Part shown: positions 30,049 through 37,648 of the stretch, in pieces
Layout of the letters: every line of letters starts with the position of its first letter
How positions within the stretch are numbered: the first letter of the stretch is position 1
Origin: an uncultured Peptostreptococcaceae bacterium
GTDB taxonomy: Bacteria > Bacillota > Clostridia > Peptostreptococcales > Peptostreptococcaceae
NCBI GenBank assembly: GCA_944383455.1
Contig: CALWPP010000008.1
Coordinates: forward strand, 1 to 64,000
Direction of reading: 5' to 3'
DNA length: 64,000 nt
Notes under the pieces: generated by a model
What the model saw: the letters and a program-made list of their open reading frames with translations, nothing else
Told to the model about the DNA's origin: nothing
Database searches by the model: none
Made by a program: the position numbers and the translations under genes

Positions 30049-30777
30049 ATGAGAAAAAAAACTAAAAATACAAATGTATCTAAAGTTACTATAATTTTAA
30101 GTTTATCTATTATGGGGATAATTTTTATATACACTATAATAAATAGTAATTATTTTTATAGTAAAAATATAAATATAAGTGGTAACAAAAATATATCAAA
30201 TGAAGAAATAATAGACTTTTTAAATATAAAAAAAGATAAAAATATTTTTATGTATAGTATTTCTAGCATGGAGGAAAAGTTACTTAGTAATAATTACATA
30301 AAAGATGTAAAAATAGAAAGAAAAATTCCAGATACAATAAATATTAAATTACAAGAAAGAGATATTTTTGCTATACTATCTAATGGTAAATTTAATTATC
30401 TTGTTGATGAAGAAGGAGAAATAATTGAAAAAATAGATGAAATAAAAAAAGATAGTCATAATATATTGGTAATACAAGCCGATTATGATATAATTGAGGA
30501 TAAATTGGTATATGAAAACCTTGAAAATGACAAAAATATACCGTATCTTATAAAATGCATAAAAAATGAGAACTTAGCTAAACAAATAAAAACTATAAAA
30601 TTAGACACAAATCAAATAAATATGATAACAAAAGATGATTTAGAAATTATTTTAAATAATAATAACATAGGTTATAACTTAAGTATGATTAGTGCGGTAT
30701 TAGTTGATATTCAAAGTGATAATAAAAAAGGTGGATATTTAGATTTGACTAATGGATATGCACTTTATAAACCATAA
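30049..30777 (+). CDS. ftsQ: FtsQ/DivIB-type cell division protein
   Basis: A bitopic division protein that, with FtsL and FtsB/DivIC, activates septal wall synthesis. The 242-residue product has a basic N-terminus and one membrane segment (VTIILSLSIMGIIFIYTII). A POTRA domain (about residues 37-105, with INISGNKNISNEEIIDFLNI and IKDVKIERKIPDTINIKLQERD) and an extracytoplasmic beta domain follow. ATG 30049 is 9 bases past TAGGTGA; an in-frame GTG at 30037 overlaps that site and is less likely. It stands between murA and ftsZ. ftsA is missing, as in other clostridia. Confidence 0.88.
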   Translation: MRKKTKNTNVSKVTIILSLSIMGIIFIYTIINSNYFYSKNINISGNKNISNEEIIDFLNIKKDKNIFMYSISSMEEKLLSNNYIKDVKIERKIPDTINIKLQERDIFAILSNGKFNYLVDEEGEIIEKIDEIKKDSHNILVIQADYDIIEDKLVYENLENDKNIPYLIKCIKNENLAKQIKTIKLDTNQINMITKDDLEIILNNNNIGYNLSMISAVLVDIQSDNKKGGYLDLTNGYALYKP

Positions 30778-30971
30778 AATCCTTATGAATACATAGAATT
30801 TAATATACGAATTTAAAATTTTATTTTGGAGATTTATGACACATATTGATATAAATAGTCTAAAATAAAAAGGATTAATATTAAGTATGTGGAATAAATT
30901 ATAGTGAATTAATACGTAAAATAATAATTTAAAACATATAGGTTATTACAAATGAAGGAGGCTATATATCT
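30778..30971 (+). other. Gap upstream of ftsZ with a possible 9-codon leader frame
   Basis: No recognisable protein gene. A tiny frame, MTHIDINSLK, lies at 30837-30869 behind TTTGGAGATTT, an apparently good ribosome-binding site. AATCCTT near 30779 and AAGGATT near 30870 bracket it as a weak inverted repeat. No convincing promoter pair was found, although ftsZ normally has several promoters. Regulatory meaning is unknown. Confidence 0.35.
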
Positions 30972-32108
30972 ATGATAAATTTTGATATGGAATCAGATTC
31001 TTTAGCTAAGATTAAGGTTATAGGTGCTGGTGGTGGAGGTAATAATGCTGTTAATAGAATGATTGAAGCTCAACTAAAGGGAGTTGAATTTATCGCAGTT
31101 AATACAGATAAACAAGCATTACAAATATCTAAAGCCGAACATAAAATACAAATAGGTGAAAAACTAACAAAAGGACTTGGAGCTGGAGCAAATCCTGATG
31201 TTGGAAAAAGAGCAGCAGAAGAAAGTAAAGATGAAATAATAAAAGTTTTACAAGGTGCTGATATGGTTTTTGTAACTGCAGGTATGGGTGGAGGAACAGG
31301 AACTGGTTCTGCTCCTGTTATAGCTCAACTTGCAAAAGAAATGGGAATACTTACTGTTGGAGTTGTAACTAAGCCTTTTGTATTTGAAGGTAAAGTTAGA
31401 ATGAAAAATGCAGAAAATGGTATAGCTGAACTTAAATCAAAAGTTGATACATTAATAACTATACCTAATGATAGATTACTTCAAATAGTTCAAAGAAATA
31501 CAAGTATGACTGAGGCATTTTCAATAGCTGATGATGTATTAAAGCAAGGTATACAATCTATATCTGACTTAATAGCAGTACCTGGGCTTATAAACTTAGA
31601 CTTTGCAGATGTTACATCTGTTATGAAGGAAAAAGGTTTAGCTCATATGGGGATTGGTCATTCTTCTGGAGAAAATAGAGCAATAAATGCTGCAAAAGAA
31701 GCTATACAATCTCCACTTCTTGAAACTTCTATAAAAGGAGCGAAGGGAGTTTTACTTAATATAACTGGTGGAGAAAATTTAGGTCTTGTTGAGATAAATG
31801 AAGCATCTACTTTAGTCCAAGAGTCTTGTGACCCAGAAGCAAATATTATATTTGGAGCTACTATAACTAAAGAATTAGATGAGGAAATAAGAATAACTGT
31901 AATAGCTACAGGGTTTGATGAGAATAATAAAAATGATATGGTTTTAAATCAAAAACCTCAAATAAGAACTACACCACAACCCAAAAAAGAAAATATTGAG
32001 GTTGTAGAAGAAACTAAAGAAGAAGTAGTAGTTGAAGAAACGCCAAAGAGAGTTGAACCTATAGAAGATGATATGGAAATACCAACTTTTTTAAGAAGAA
32101 GAAGATAA
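30972..32108 (+). CDS. ftsZ: Cell division protein FtsZ
   Basis: The tubulin-like GTPase that forms the division ring. The 378-residue protein has [16 protein letters not shown] at the N-terminus and the tubulin signature [10 protein letters not shown] near residue 106. The catalytic-loop region [11 protein letters not shown] (near residue 210) follows, then a variable acidic linker rich in Glu and Val, and the C-terminal anchor peptide [18 protein letters not shown] precedes the ATG. With FtsA absent, that C-terminal peptide probably binds SepF, whose gene is at 49021. A short terminator follows. Confidence 0.97.
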   Translation: MINFDMESDSLAKIKVIGAGGGGNNAVNRMIEAQLKGVEFIAVNTDKQALQISKAEHKIQIGEKLTKGLGAGANPDVGKRAAEESKDEIIKVLQGADMVFVTAGMGGGTGTGSAPVIAQLAKEMGILTVGVVTKPFVFEGKVRMKNAENGIAELKSKVDTLITIPNDRLLQIVQRNTSMTEAFSIADDVLKQGIQSISDLIAVPGLINLDFADVTSVMKEKGLAHMGIGHSSGENRAINAAKEAIQSPLLETSIKGAKGVLLNITGGENLGLVEINEASTLVQESCDPEANIIFGATITKELDEEIRITVIATGFDENNKNDMVLNQKPQIRTTPQPKKENIEVVEETKEEVVVEETPKRVEPIEDDMEIPTFLRRRR

Positions 32109-32113
32109 TTTTA

Positions 32114-32137
32114 AGAAGCCTTAGGCTTCTTTTTAAT
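32114..32137 (+). terminator. Terminator after ftsZ
   Basis: AAGAAGCC (32114-32121), loop TTA and GGCTTCTT (32125-32132), followed by T residues. Confidence 0.8.
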
Positions 32138-32177
32138 TTTTAGGTAATATAAAATATACATACGAAAGAGGAAAATT

Positions 32178-32816
32178 ATGAGAAGAAGAAAGAAAAAAGG
32201 TGCAGATGAAAAATTATTAAGTTATAAAAATTACGTTATAAGACCAAAAAATATTAATTTAAAAGGAAAGTGGAGTGAAAAATTTAATAATAATAACCCT
32301 ATTCATATAGAAATTGGTACAGGAAGAGGAAAATTTATAACAACTCTTGCTAAAAATAACAAAGACATAAATTATATTGCTATTGAAATGAAAGAAGAGG
32401 TATTACTTCAAGCTGTTTATAAAGCTAGTGAAAATAATTTAGATAATATACTATTTATTTGGGCAGATGCAAATAATATAACTGATTATTTTGATGAAAA
32501 TGAATTATCGAGAATTTATATTAATTTTTGTGACCCTTGGCCAAAGAAAAGATGGTCAAAAAGAAGACTTACATCATATAATTTTTTACAAAAGTATGAA
32601 ATAATACTTAAAAATAATGGAGAGATACATTTTAAAACTGATAATGATAAACTATTTGAATTTAGTTTAAACGAATTTTCAAATTATAACCTAAAATTAA
32701 GAAATATTTCATTAGACTTAGCAAATAGCGAATTTAGTGAAAATATAACTACTGAATACGAAGATAAATTTATGAATCTTGGTATGAAAATTTATAGGGT
32801 AGAAGCAATATACTAG
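32178..32816 (+). CDS. trmB: tRNA (guanine-N7-)-methyltransferase
   Basis: Methylates G46 of tRNA to m7G. The 212-residue protein has the SAM-binding motif EIGTGRGKFI near residue 51, NYIAIEMKEEVLLQA, and the signature INFCDPWPKKRWSKRRLT near residue 118 with the catalytic aspartate. The C-terminus EDKFMNLGMKIYRVEA also fits TrmB. GAAAGAGGAAA precedes the ATG. It appears to be a single-gene unit between the ftsZ terminator and a strong terminator at 32875. Confidence 0.94.
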   Translation: MRRRKKKGADEKLLSYKNYVIRPKNINLKGKWSEKFNNNNPIHIEIGTGRGKFITTLAKNNKDINYIAIEMKEEVLLQAVYKASENNLDNILFIWADANNITDYFDENELSRIYINFCDPWPKKRWSKRRLTSYNFLQKYEIILKNNGEIHFKTDNDKLFEFSLNEFSNYNLKLRNISLDLANSEFSENITTEYEDKFMNLGMKIYRVEAIY

Positions 32817-32874
32817 AAAAATTAATATAAAAATATATAAATAAAGATTAACTTTAACAAATTATATTGTGTGA

Positions 32875-32919
32875 AAATAAGAAATTATAATACTTAGTAT
32901 ATGATTTCTTATTTTTTTG
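32875..32919 (+). terminator. Terminator after trmB
   Basis: AAATAAGAAAT (32875-32885) pairs with ATTTCTTATTT (32904-32914), followed by a run of T. It ends the upstream unit before the spoIIGA promoter region. Confidence 0.8.
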
Positions 32920-32945
32920 TATATTTTTATTGTAAAGTTTATTTA

Positions 32946-32992
32946 TTCGACTTTTGAAAATGACATAAAGTACATAACTTTTAAAGTATAAT
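32946..32992 (+). promoter_or_regulatory. Putative spoIIG-type promoter (long spacer, Spo0A-box-like site)
   Basis: TATAAT (32987-32992) lies 31 bases before the proposed spoIIGA start. The best -35-like sequence, ATGACA (32960-32965), is 21 bases away instead of 17. TTCGACT (32946-32952), complement AGTCGAA, matches six of seven bases of the Spo0A box TGTCGAA. The Bacillus subtilis spoIIG promoter is known for a 22-base spacer and Spo0A binding near its -35 region, so the arrangement fits. Binding is inferred. Confidence 0.5.
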
Positions 32993-33022
32993 TATATAAA
33001 GAATGAAAGGAGGTATTTTATA

Positions 33023-33847
33023 ATTTATATAGAGTATTATATTTTAGAAAATTTTTTTATAAATTATATTCTTATATCTTGTACCTCTATTTTATTAAAA
33101 TTATATGTACCATTATATAAAAAGATTATAGGTTCAGTAATAGGTACATTTTATTCACTGATGTATATATACATAGTTTTTGATTTTTTATTTACTATAC
33201 CATTTAAAATTGTTTTTATGAGTATTATAACTCTAATAAGTTTTGGGTTTACTAATTTAAAACATTTTATAAGAACTTCAATTGTTTTTTATATTGTTAA
33301 TATATTTATATCAGGAAGTACTTTCTTTATAATGTATTTTACTGGGACAAGTAATACAAAAATTTCGTTTATAATAGCTTGTGTTTATTTTAGTTGCGAG
33401 CTTTTAAAATACATTTACAAAGAATTAAAAAGTACAAGTTATATTGAAAGTATCAAAAAAAATATAATCATAAATATTCTTGAAAAAAATTTAGAATGTA
33501 CAGCACTTTTAGATAGTGGCAACTTATTAAAAGATCCATTAGGGAATAATGATGTAATAATAATAAAGCCAAATTTGTTAGAGGACATTTTGCCTGAGAG
33601 TATATTAAAAGAAAAAGATATAGGTAATATATACGAAGTTCTATCAGATTATAATAAAGAATTAGCATCAAAAATAAAAATAATACCTTATAAAGATATA
33701 ACAAACAACAAAAATAATTTAATACTTGGAATAAAAGCTAACTATATTGAAATTGACAACAAAAAAATAGGTAATATAGTTCTTGGTATATCTGATTTTG
33801 ATGAGGTTGATTACCAAGCTATATTAAATCCAAGTGTTATTAATTAG
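33023..33847 (+). CDS. spoIIGA: Sigma-E processing peptidase SpoIIGA (non-canonical start)
   Basis: A membrane-embedded aspartic protease that activates pro-sigma-E in the mother cell. The protease domain has ALLDSGNLLKDP, whose Asp in D-S-G is catalytic. From the first ATG (33161) the product is only 228 residues and lacks the first membrane segments. The same frame is open upstream and reads YIEYYILENFFINYILISC, the usual SpoIIGA N-terminus, right after a strong AAAGGAGG (33007-33013). No ATG, GTG or TTG is available there, so initiation probably uses ATT 33023 (spacing 9) or ATA 33020. From 33023 the product is 274 residues with about five membrane segments. sigE follows after 9 bases. Confidence 0.88.
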   Translation: MYIEYYILENFFINYILISCTSILLKLYVPLYKKIIGSVIGTFYSLMYIYIVFDFLFTIPFKIVFMSIITLISFGFTNLKHFIRTSIVFYIVNIFISGSTFFIMYFTGTSNTKISFIIACVYFSCELLKYIYKELKSTSYIESIKKNIIINILEKNLECTALLDSGNLLKDPLGNNDVIIIKPNLLEDILPESILKEKDIGNIYEVLSDYNKELASKIKIIPYKDITNNKNNLILGIKANYIEIDNKKIGNIVLGISDFDEVDYQAILNPSVIN

Positions 33848-33856
33848 GGGGATAAA

Positions 33857-34567
33857 ATGAATAAATTAAAAAACAAGATTATATTATTTCTTATCAAGCT
33901 AAAAATAATAAAAGCAAAAGGAATTTATTATATGGGTGGTACAAATGTACTTCCACCACCACTAAATCAAGAAGAAGAATTTGAACTTTTACAAAAATTA
34001 GAAGATGACGACAGTATAAAACAAACTCTAATAGAGAGAAATTTAAGACTTGTGGTTTATATTTCACGAAAATTTGAAAATACTGGAATAGATGTTGAAG
34101 ATTTAGTTTCAATAGGTACAATAGGACTTATAAAAGCTGTTAATACATTTAAATTAAATAAAAATATAAAGCTTGCTACATATGCCTCAAGATGTATTGA
34201 AAATGAAATACTTATGTATCTTAGAAAAAATAGCAAGAAAAAAGTTGAAGTTTCATTTGATGAACCTTTAAATGTTGATTTAGATGGAAATGAACTTTTG
34301 CTTTCTGATATTTTAGGAACAGAAAGTGACGAAATATATAAAATTATAGAGGAAGAAATAGATAAGGACCTTTTAGTTATGGCACTAGATAGTTTATCTG
34401 AAAGAGAAAAACAAATAATGGAACTTAGATTTGCACTAAAAACTAGTGGTAGAGAAAAAACTCAAAAAGAAGTTGCTAATATGCTTGGAATATCTCAGTC
34501 ATATATATCAAGGCTTGAAAAAAAGATTATATCAAGGCTTAAAAAAGAAATAAAAAAGTTTGTATAA
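33857..34567 (+). CDS. sigE: RNA polymerase sporulation sigma factor SigE
   Basis: Directs early mother-cell gene expression after cleavage by SpoIIGA. The 236-residue protein carries an N-terminal pro-sequence (about 1-25, basic with a hydrophobic run) ending at [10 protein letters not shown], the region cleaved in Bacillus. Region 2 ([42 protein letters not shown]) and region 4 ([23 protein letters not shown]) are complete. GGGGGATAAA precedes the ATG. It is co-transcribed with spoIIGA. sigG follows after 87 bases with its own upstream region. Confidence 0.96.
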   Translation: MNKLKNKIILFLIKLKIIKAKGIYYMGGTNVLPPPLNQEEEFELLQKLEDDDSIKQTLIERNLRLVVYISRKFENTGIDVEDLVSIGTIGLIKAVNTFKLNKNIKLATYASRCIENEILMYLRKNSKKKVEVSFDEPLNVDLDGNELLLSDILGTESDEIYKIIEEEIDKDLLVMALDSLSEREKQIMELRFALKTSGREKTQKEVANMLGISQSYISRLEKKIISRLKKEIKKFV

Positions 34568-34654
34568 AATAAGTTTAGCAAAAAGTATTAAATACTTATT
34601 ATATGTAAATAATGGGTATAGGAAATACTTTTAAAGAGAGGACTGAATTTTTAT

Positions 34655-35428
34655 ATGCAAATTAATAAAGTTGAAATCTGTGGAGTAAACACATCAGAAC
34701 TTCCAGTAATAAAAGGTAGCCAAATGATGGAATTACTTTTAAAAGTAAAAAGTGGAGATGATGTTGCTAGACAGCAGTTTGTTAGGGGTAACTTAAGACT
34801 TGTCTTAAGTGTAATACAAAAGTTTAATAACAGAGGAGAAAACATTGATGATTTATTTCAAATAGGTTGTATTGGACTAATAAAGGCTATTGATAATTTT
34901 GATTTAAGTCAGAATGTTAGATTTTCAACTTATGCAGTACCAATGATTATAGGAGAAATAAGAAGATATTTAAGAGATAATAATCCTATAAGAGTTAGTA
35001 GGTCTTTAAAAGATATCGCATATAAAGCATTACAAGTTAGGGAAAGACTAGTTAGAGATAATGCAAAAGAGCCAACAGTTGGTGAGATTGCAAAAGAATT
35101 AGAAATTCCTGTTGAAGATGTTGTTATGGCTCTTGATGCTATTCAAGACCCTGTTTCACTTTTTGACCCTGTTTATCAAGATAATGGTGATGCAATTTTT
35201 GTTATGGACCAAGTTCAAGACAAAAAAGACACTGATGATAACTGGCTTCAAGAGATAGCTTTAAAAGAGGCAATAAAAAAACTAAATACAAGAGAGAGAT
35301 TAGTTCTTGATTTAAGATTTTACAAAGGAAGAACTCAAATTGAAGTTGCAGATGAAATAGGGATATCTCAAGCACAAGTATCAAGAATTGAAAAGACAGC
35401 TCTTAAAAATATGAGAAAATACATATAG
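34655..35428 (+). CDS. sigG: RNA polymerase sporulation sigma factor SigG
   Basis: Controls late forespore genes. The 257-residue protein has no pro-sequence and begins MQINKVEICGVNTSELPVI, close to known SigG N-termini. Region 2 is NLRLVLSVIQKFNNRGENIDDLFQIG with TYAVPMIIGEIRRYLRDN; region 3 has PTVGEIAKELEIPVEDVVMALDA; region 4 has TQIEVADEIGISQAQVSRIEKTAL. AAAGAGAGG precedes the start. The sigE-sigG pair is the ancestral arrangement in endospore formers. A terminator closes the unit. Confidence 0.96.
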   Translation: MQINKVEICGVNTSELPVIKGSQMMELLLKVKSGDDVARQQFVRGNLRLVLSVIQKFNNRGENIDDLFQIGCIGLIKAIDNFDLSQNVRFSTYAVPMIIGEIRRYLRDNNPIRVSRSLKDIAYKALQVRERLVRDNAKEPTVGEIAKELEIPVEDVVMALDAIQDPVSLFDPVYQDNGDAIFVMDQVQDKKDTDDNWLQEIALKEAIKKLNTRERLVLDLRFYKGRTQIEVADEIGISQAQVSRIEKTALKNMRKYI

Positions 35429-35460
35429 AAAATGACCTTAATAGGTCATTTTTTATTTTT
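35429..35460 (+). terminator. Terminator after sigG
   Basis: AAAATGACCT (35429-35438), loop TAAT and AGGTCATTTT (35443-35452), followed by further T. Confidence 0.85.
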
Positions 35461-35510
35461 TATAAGCATATTTATTTTTAAATAGTTTTTAATTTAAAAG
35501 GAGAAATTAA

Positions 35511-35774
35511 ATGATAAGAATATCAGATATAATGGATAAAGAAGTTATAAATGTGAAAAATGGAAAAAGACTTGGATATATAATGGATATAGATATAGAT
35601 TTAACTGAAGGGAAAGTGGTATCATTTTCTATATCAGGTTCAGATACTAGAGGATTTTTTTCTAGAGGAAATGATGGACAAGTGGTATTTTGGAATGATA
35701 TATTAAAAATAGGATATGATACAATAATAGTAAATATTGGTTCAGAAATAAATTTAGATGAACTAAAAATTTAG
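35511..35774 (+). CDS. ylmC: YlmC/YmxH-family PRC-barrel protein
   Basis: An 87-residue PRC-barrel protein of the YlmC/YmxH group found beside sigma factor genes in spore formers. The first half, MIRISDIMDKEVINVKNGKRLGYIMDIDIDL, is the typical PRC start, followed by GKVVSFSISG and a final strand ILKIGYDTIIVNI. The family is called sporulation-associated from conservation and context; the molecular role is unknown. AAAAGGAGAAA precedes the ATG. nrdR starts 9 bases after its stop. Confidence 0.88.
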   Translation: MIRISDIMDKEVINVKNGKRLGYIMDIDIDLTEGKVVSFSISGSDTRGFFSRGNDGQVVFWNDILKIGYDTIIVNIGSEINLDELKI

Positions 35775-35783
35775 GAGGATAAA

Positions 35784-36242
35784 ATGCAGTGTCCATATTG
35801 CAACTATAAAGAATCAAAAGTTGTTGATTCAAGGCATACAGATTCAAAGTCAATTAGAAGAAGAAGAGAATGTGAATCTTGTAAAAAGAGATTTACAACT
35901 TATGAAAAGATAGAGACAACACCAATTATAGTTATAAAAAAAGACGGGACTAGAGAACATTTTGATTCGAGTAAACTAAAAAAAGGAATACTAAAATCTT
36001 GTGAAAAAAGACCCGTTTCTATGGATAAAATAGACGATATTGTTTTTTATGTTGAAAACGAGATTAATAAATTTAATTCATCAGAAATTGAAACTAAAGA
36101 AATTGGTGAATTAGTTATGGAAAAGTTAAAGTATTTAGATGAAGTTTCATACGTTAGATTTGCTTCTGTTTATAGGCAGTTTAAGGATATAAATACATTT
36201 GTAAATGAATTAAAATCAATTCTTACAGAAAAGGGAGAATAG
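35784..36242 (+). CDS. nrdR: Transcriptional repressor NrdR
   Basis: Represses ribonucleotide reductase genes in response to nucleotides bound by its ATP-cone. The 152-residue protein has a zinc ribbon, [15 protein letters not shown] with [18 protein letters not shown], in the first 40 residues. The ATP-cone domain starts at [22 protein letters not shown] and ends at [25 protein letters not shown] precedes the ATG. NrdR boxes upstream of ribonucleotide reductase genes are not in this window. It is packed between ylmC and pgeF, with 9 and 3 bases between genes. Confidence 0.95.
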   Translation: MQCPYCNYKESKVVDSRHTDSKSIRRRRECESCKKRFTTYEKIETTPIIVIKKDGTREHFDSSKLKKGILKSCEKRPVSMDKIDDIVFYVENEINKFNSSEIETKEIGELVMEKLKYLDEVSYVRFASVYRQFKDINTFVNELKSILTEKGE

Positions 36243-36245
36243 TAT

Positions 36246-36944
36246 ATGTTTATTACTTTTGATGAATTTGATAAAAAGTATGATTTTTTTAAGTTTGTAG
36301 TAACCACTAAAGAAGTTGATGGAAAAAGTAGAGAAGATATGCAGAGTGTTTGTAAGAAAGCTGGTTTAAATATAAATAATTTAACTAGTAATATTCAAAT
36401 ACACTCAGATATAGTAAATACTATTGATAAAAATACTATTTCTACTAAAAAGGAGGGAGATTCTTTAATTACCAACTTAAAAGAAGTTCCTCTTTTGGTT
36501 TTTACAGCAGATTGTGTGCCTATATCACTAATTGATACAAAAAACAAGGCAATAGGACTTATACACGCAGGGTGGAGAGGTACTTATGAAGAAATTTCAA
36601 AAAAAACTATTCTTTCTATGAAAAACACATATAATTCAAAAGAAGAAGATTTAATAGCTATAATAGGACCATCAATAGGACCTTGTTGTTATGAGGTATC
36701 AAAAGATTTAGTAGAGAAATTTAGTGAAAAATTTATAAATTTAGATGAAAACTTTTATAAAATAGATAATAAAAGATATATGCTTGATTTATGGAAAATA
36801 AACGAATATATTTTAAAAAGTTGTAATATAGGAGAAATTATAAATTTAAATTTATGTACTGTTTGTAATAATGATAAATTTTATTCTTATAGAAAAGATA
36901 ATAAAACTACAAAAAGAATAGCTACATTATTACAATTAATTTAG
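36246..36944 (+). CDS. pgeF: Peptidoglycan editing factor PgeF (YlmD, laccase-domain family)
   Basis: Members of this family remove wrongly built muropeptide precursors (PgeF) or show polyphenol oxidase/purine nucleoside activity in vitro. The 232-residue protein has the conserved FTADCVPISLIDTK and HAGWRGTYEEISKK, GPSIGPCCYEVSKDLVEKF, and the C-terminal LCTVCNNDKFYSYRKDNKTTKR. This includes the His/Cys/His set that binds metal. AAGGGAGAAT precedes the ATG, just after nrdR. In Bacillus subtilis the same gene lies beside ylmC, ylmE and sepF; here ylmE and sepF are 12 kb further on. Confidence 0.92.
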   Translation: MFITFDEFDKKYDFFKFVVTTKEVDGKSREDMQSVCKKAGLNINNLTSNIQIHSDIVNTIDKNTISTKKEGDSLITNLKEVPLLVFTADCVPISLIDTKNKAIGLIHAGWRGTYEEISKKTILSMKNTYNSKEEDLIAIIGPSIGPCCYEVSKDLVEKFSEKFINLDENFYKIDNKRYMLDLWKINEYILKSCNIGEIINLNLCTVCNNDKFYSYRKDNKTTKRIATLLQLI

Positions 36945-36958
36945 GGAGAGATTTACTA

Positions 36959-37648
36959 ATGAAGACAAGAATTCTTATAATAGATGATGAGATACACATA
37001 GTAGAGCTTTTAAAGTTTAATCTTGAAGTTTCAGGGTATGAGGTTGACTTTGCTTATGATGGTCTTGATGGATTTATGAAAATGAAAGATACAAATCCGG
37101 ATTTGATTTTACTTGATTGGATGCTTCCAAGTATTAGTGGAATTGATATGCTAAAAAGAATAAGAACAGATAGTTCTTTGAGTAAAAAACCTGTAATAAT
37201 GCTTACTGCAAAAAATATGGAAAGTGATAAGATTGAAGGTCTTGAAAGTGGTGCTGATGATTATATAACTAAGCCTTTTAGTATAAAGGAGCTTTTAGCT
37301 CGTATAACTTCAGTTCTTAGAAGATACAATATAAATGAAAAATCAACCAATCAAATACTAACAACAAAAAACTTAACGCTTGATTTAAATAAATATGAAG
37401 TTTATAAGGGGAGTGAAAAAATAGATTTAACTCTAAAAGAGTTTGAACTTTTAAAACTTTTGCTTGAAAACAAGGGAAAAGTTTTATCAAGGAATAATCT
37501 TTTAGATAAAATATGGGGATATGAGTATTATGGAGAAACTAGAACCGTTGATGTTCATATAAGGTATTTAAGAAAAAAGATAGAAGGAGATAGTTCATCT
37601 GAAAAATATATTCAAACTATAAGAGGAGTAGGATATAAAATAGACTAA
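36959..37648 (+). CDS. OmpR/PhoB-type response regulator
   Basis: A 229-residue regulator with a receiver domain (ILIIDDEIHIVELLKF at the start, phosphoryl acceptor Asp53 in LILLDWMLPS, the conserved Lys in YITKPFS). A winged-helix DNA-binding domain ends YLRKKIEGDSSSEKYIQTIRGVGYKID. It closely resembles PhoP/PhoB regulators, but the regulated genes cannot be told from this window. The histidine kinase starts within its stop codon (TAATG), so production is coupled. AGGGAGAG precedes the ATG. It follows pgeF after 14 bases. Confidence 0.92.
   Translation: MKTRILIIDDEIHIVELLKFNLEVSGYEVDFAYDGLDGFMKMKDTNPDLILLDWMLPSISGIDMLKRIRTDSSLSKKPVIMLTAKNMESDKIEGLESGADDYITKPFSIKELLARITSVLRRYNINEKSTNQILTTKNLTLDLNKYEVYKGSEKIDLTLKEFELLKLLLENKGKVLSRNNLLDKIWGYEYYGETRTVDVHIRYLRKKIEGDSSSEKYIQTIRGVGYKID

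Noticed and set aside
33161-33847. ATG 33161 as the start of spoIIGA
   Set aside because: No ribosome-binding site at that point, and the conserved N-terminus and membrane segments lie upstream in the same frame.
34568-34654. AAGTATTAAATACTT palindrome upstream of sigG
   Set aside because: AT-only palindrome without GC pairs or T run; likely chance. A SigF/SigG promoter was sought here but not convincingly found.
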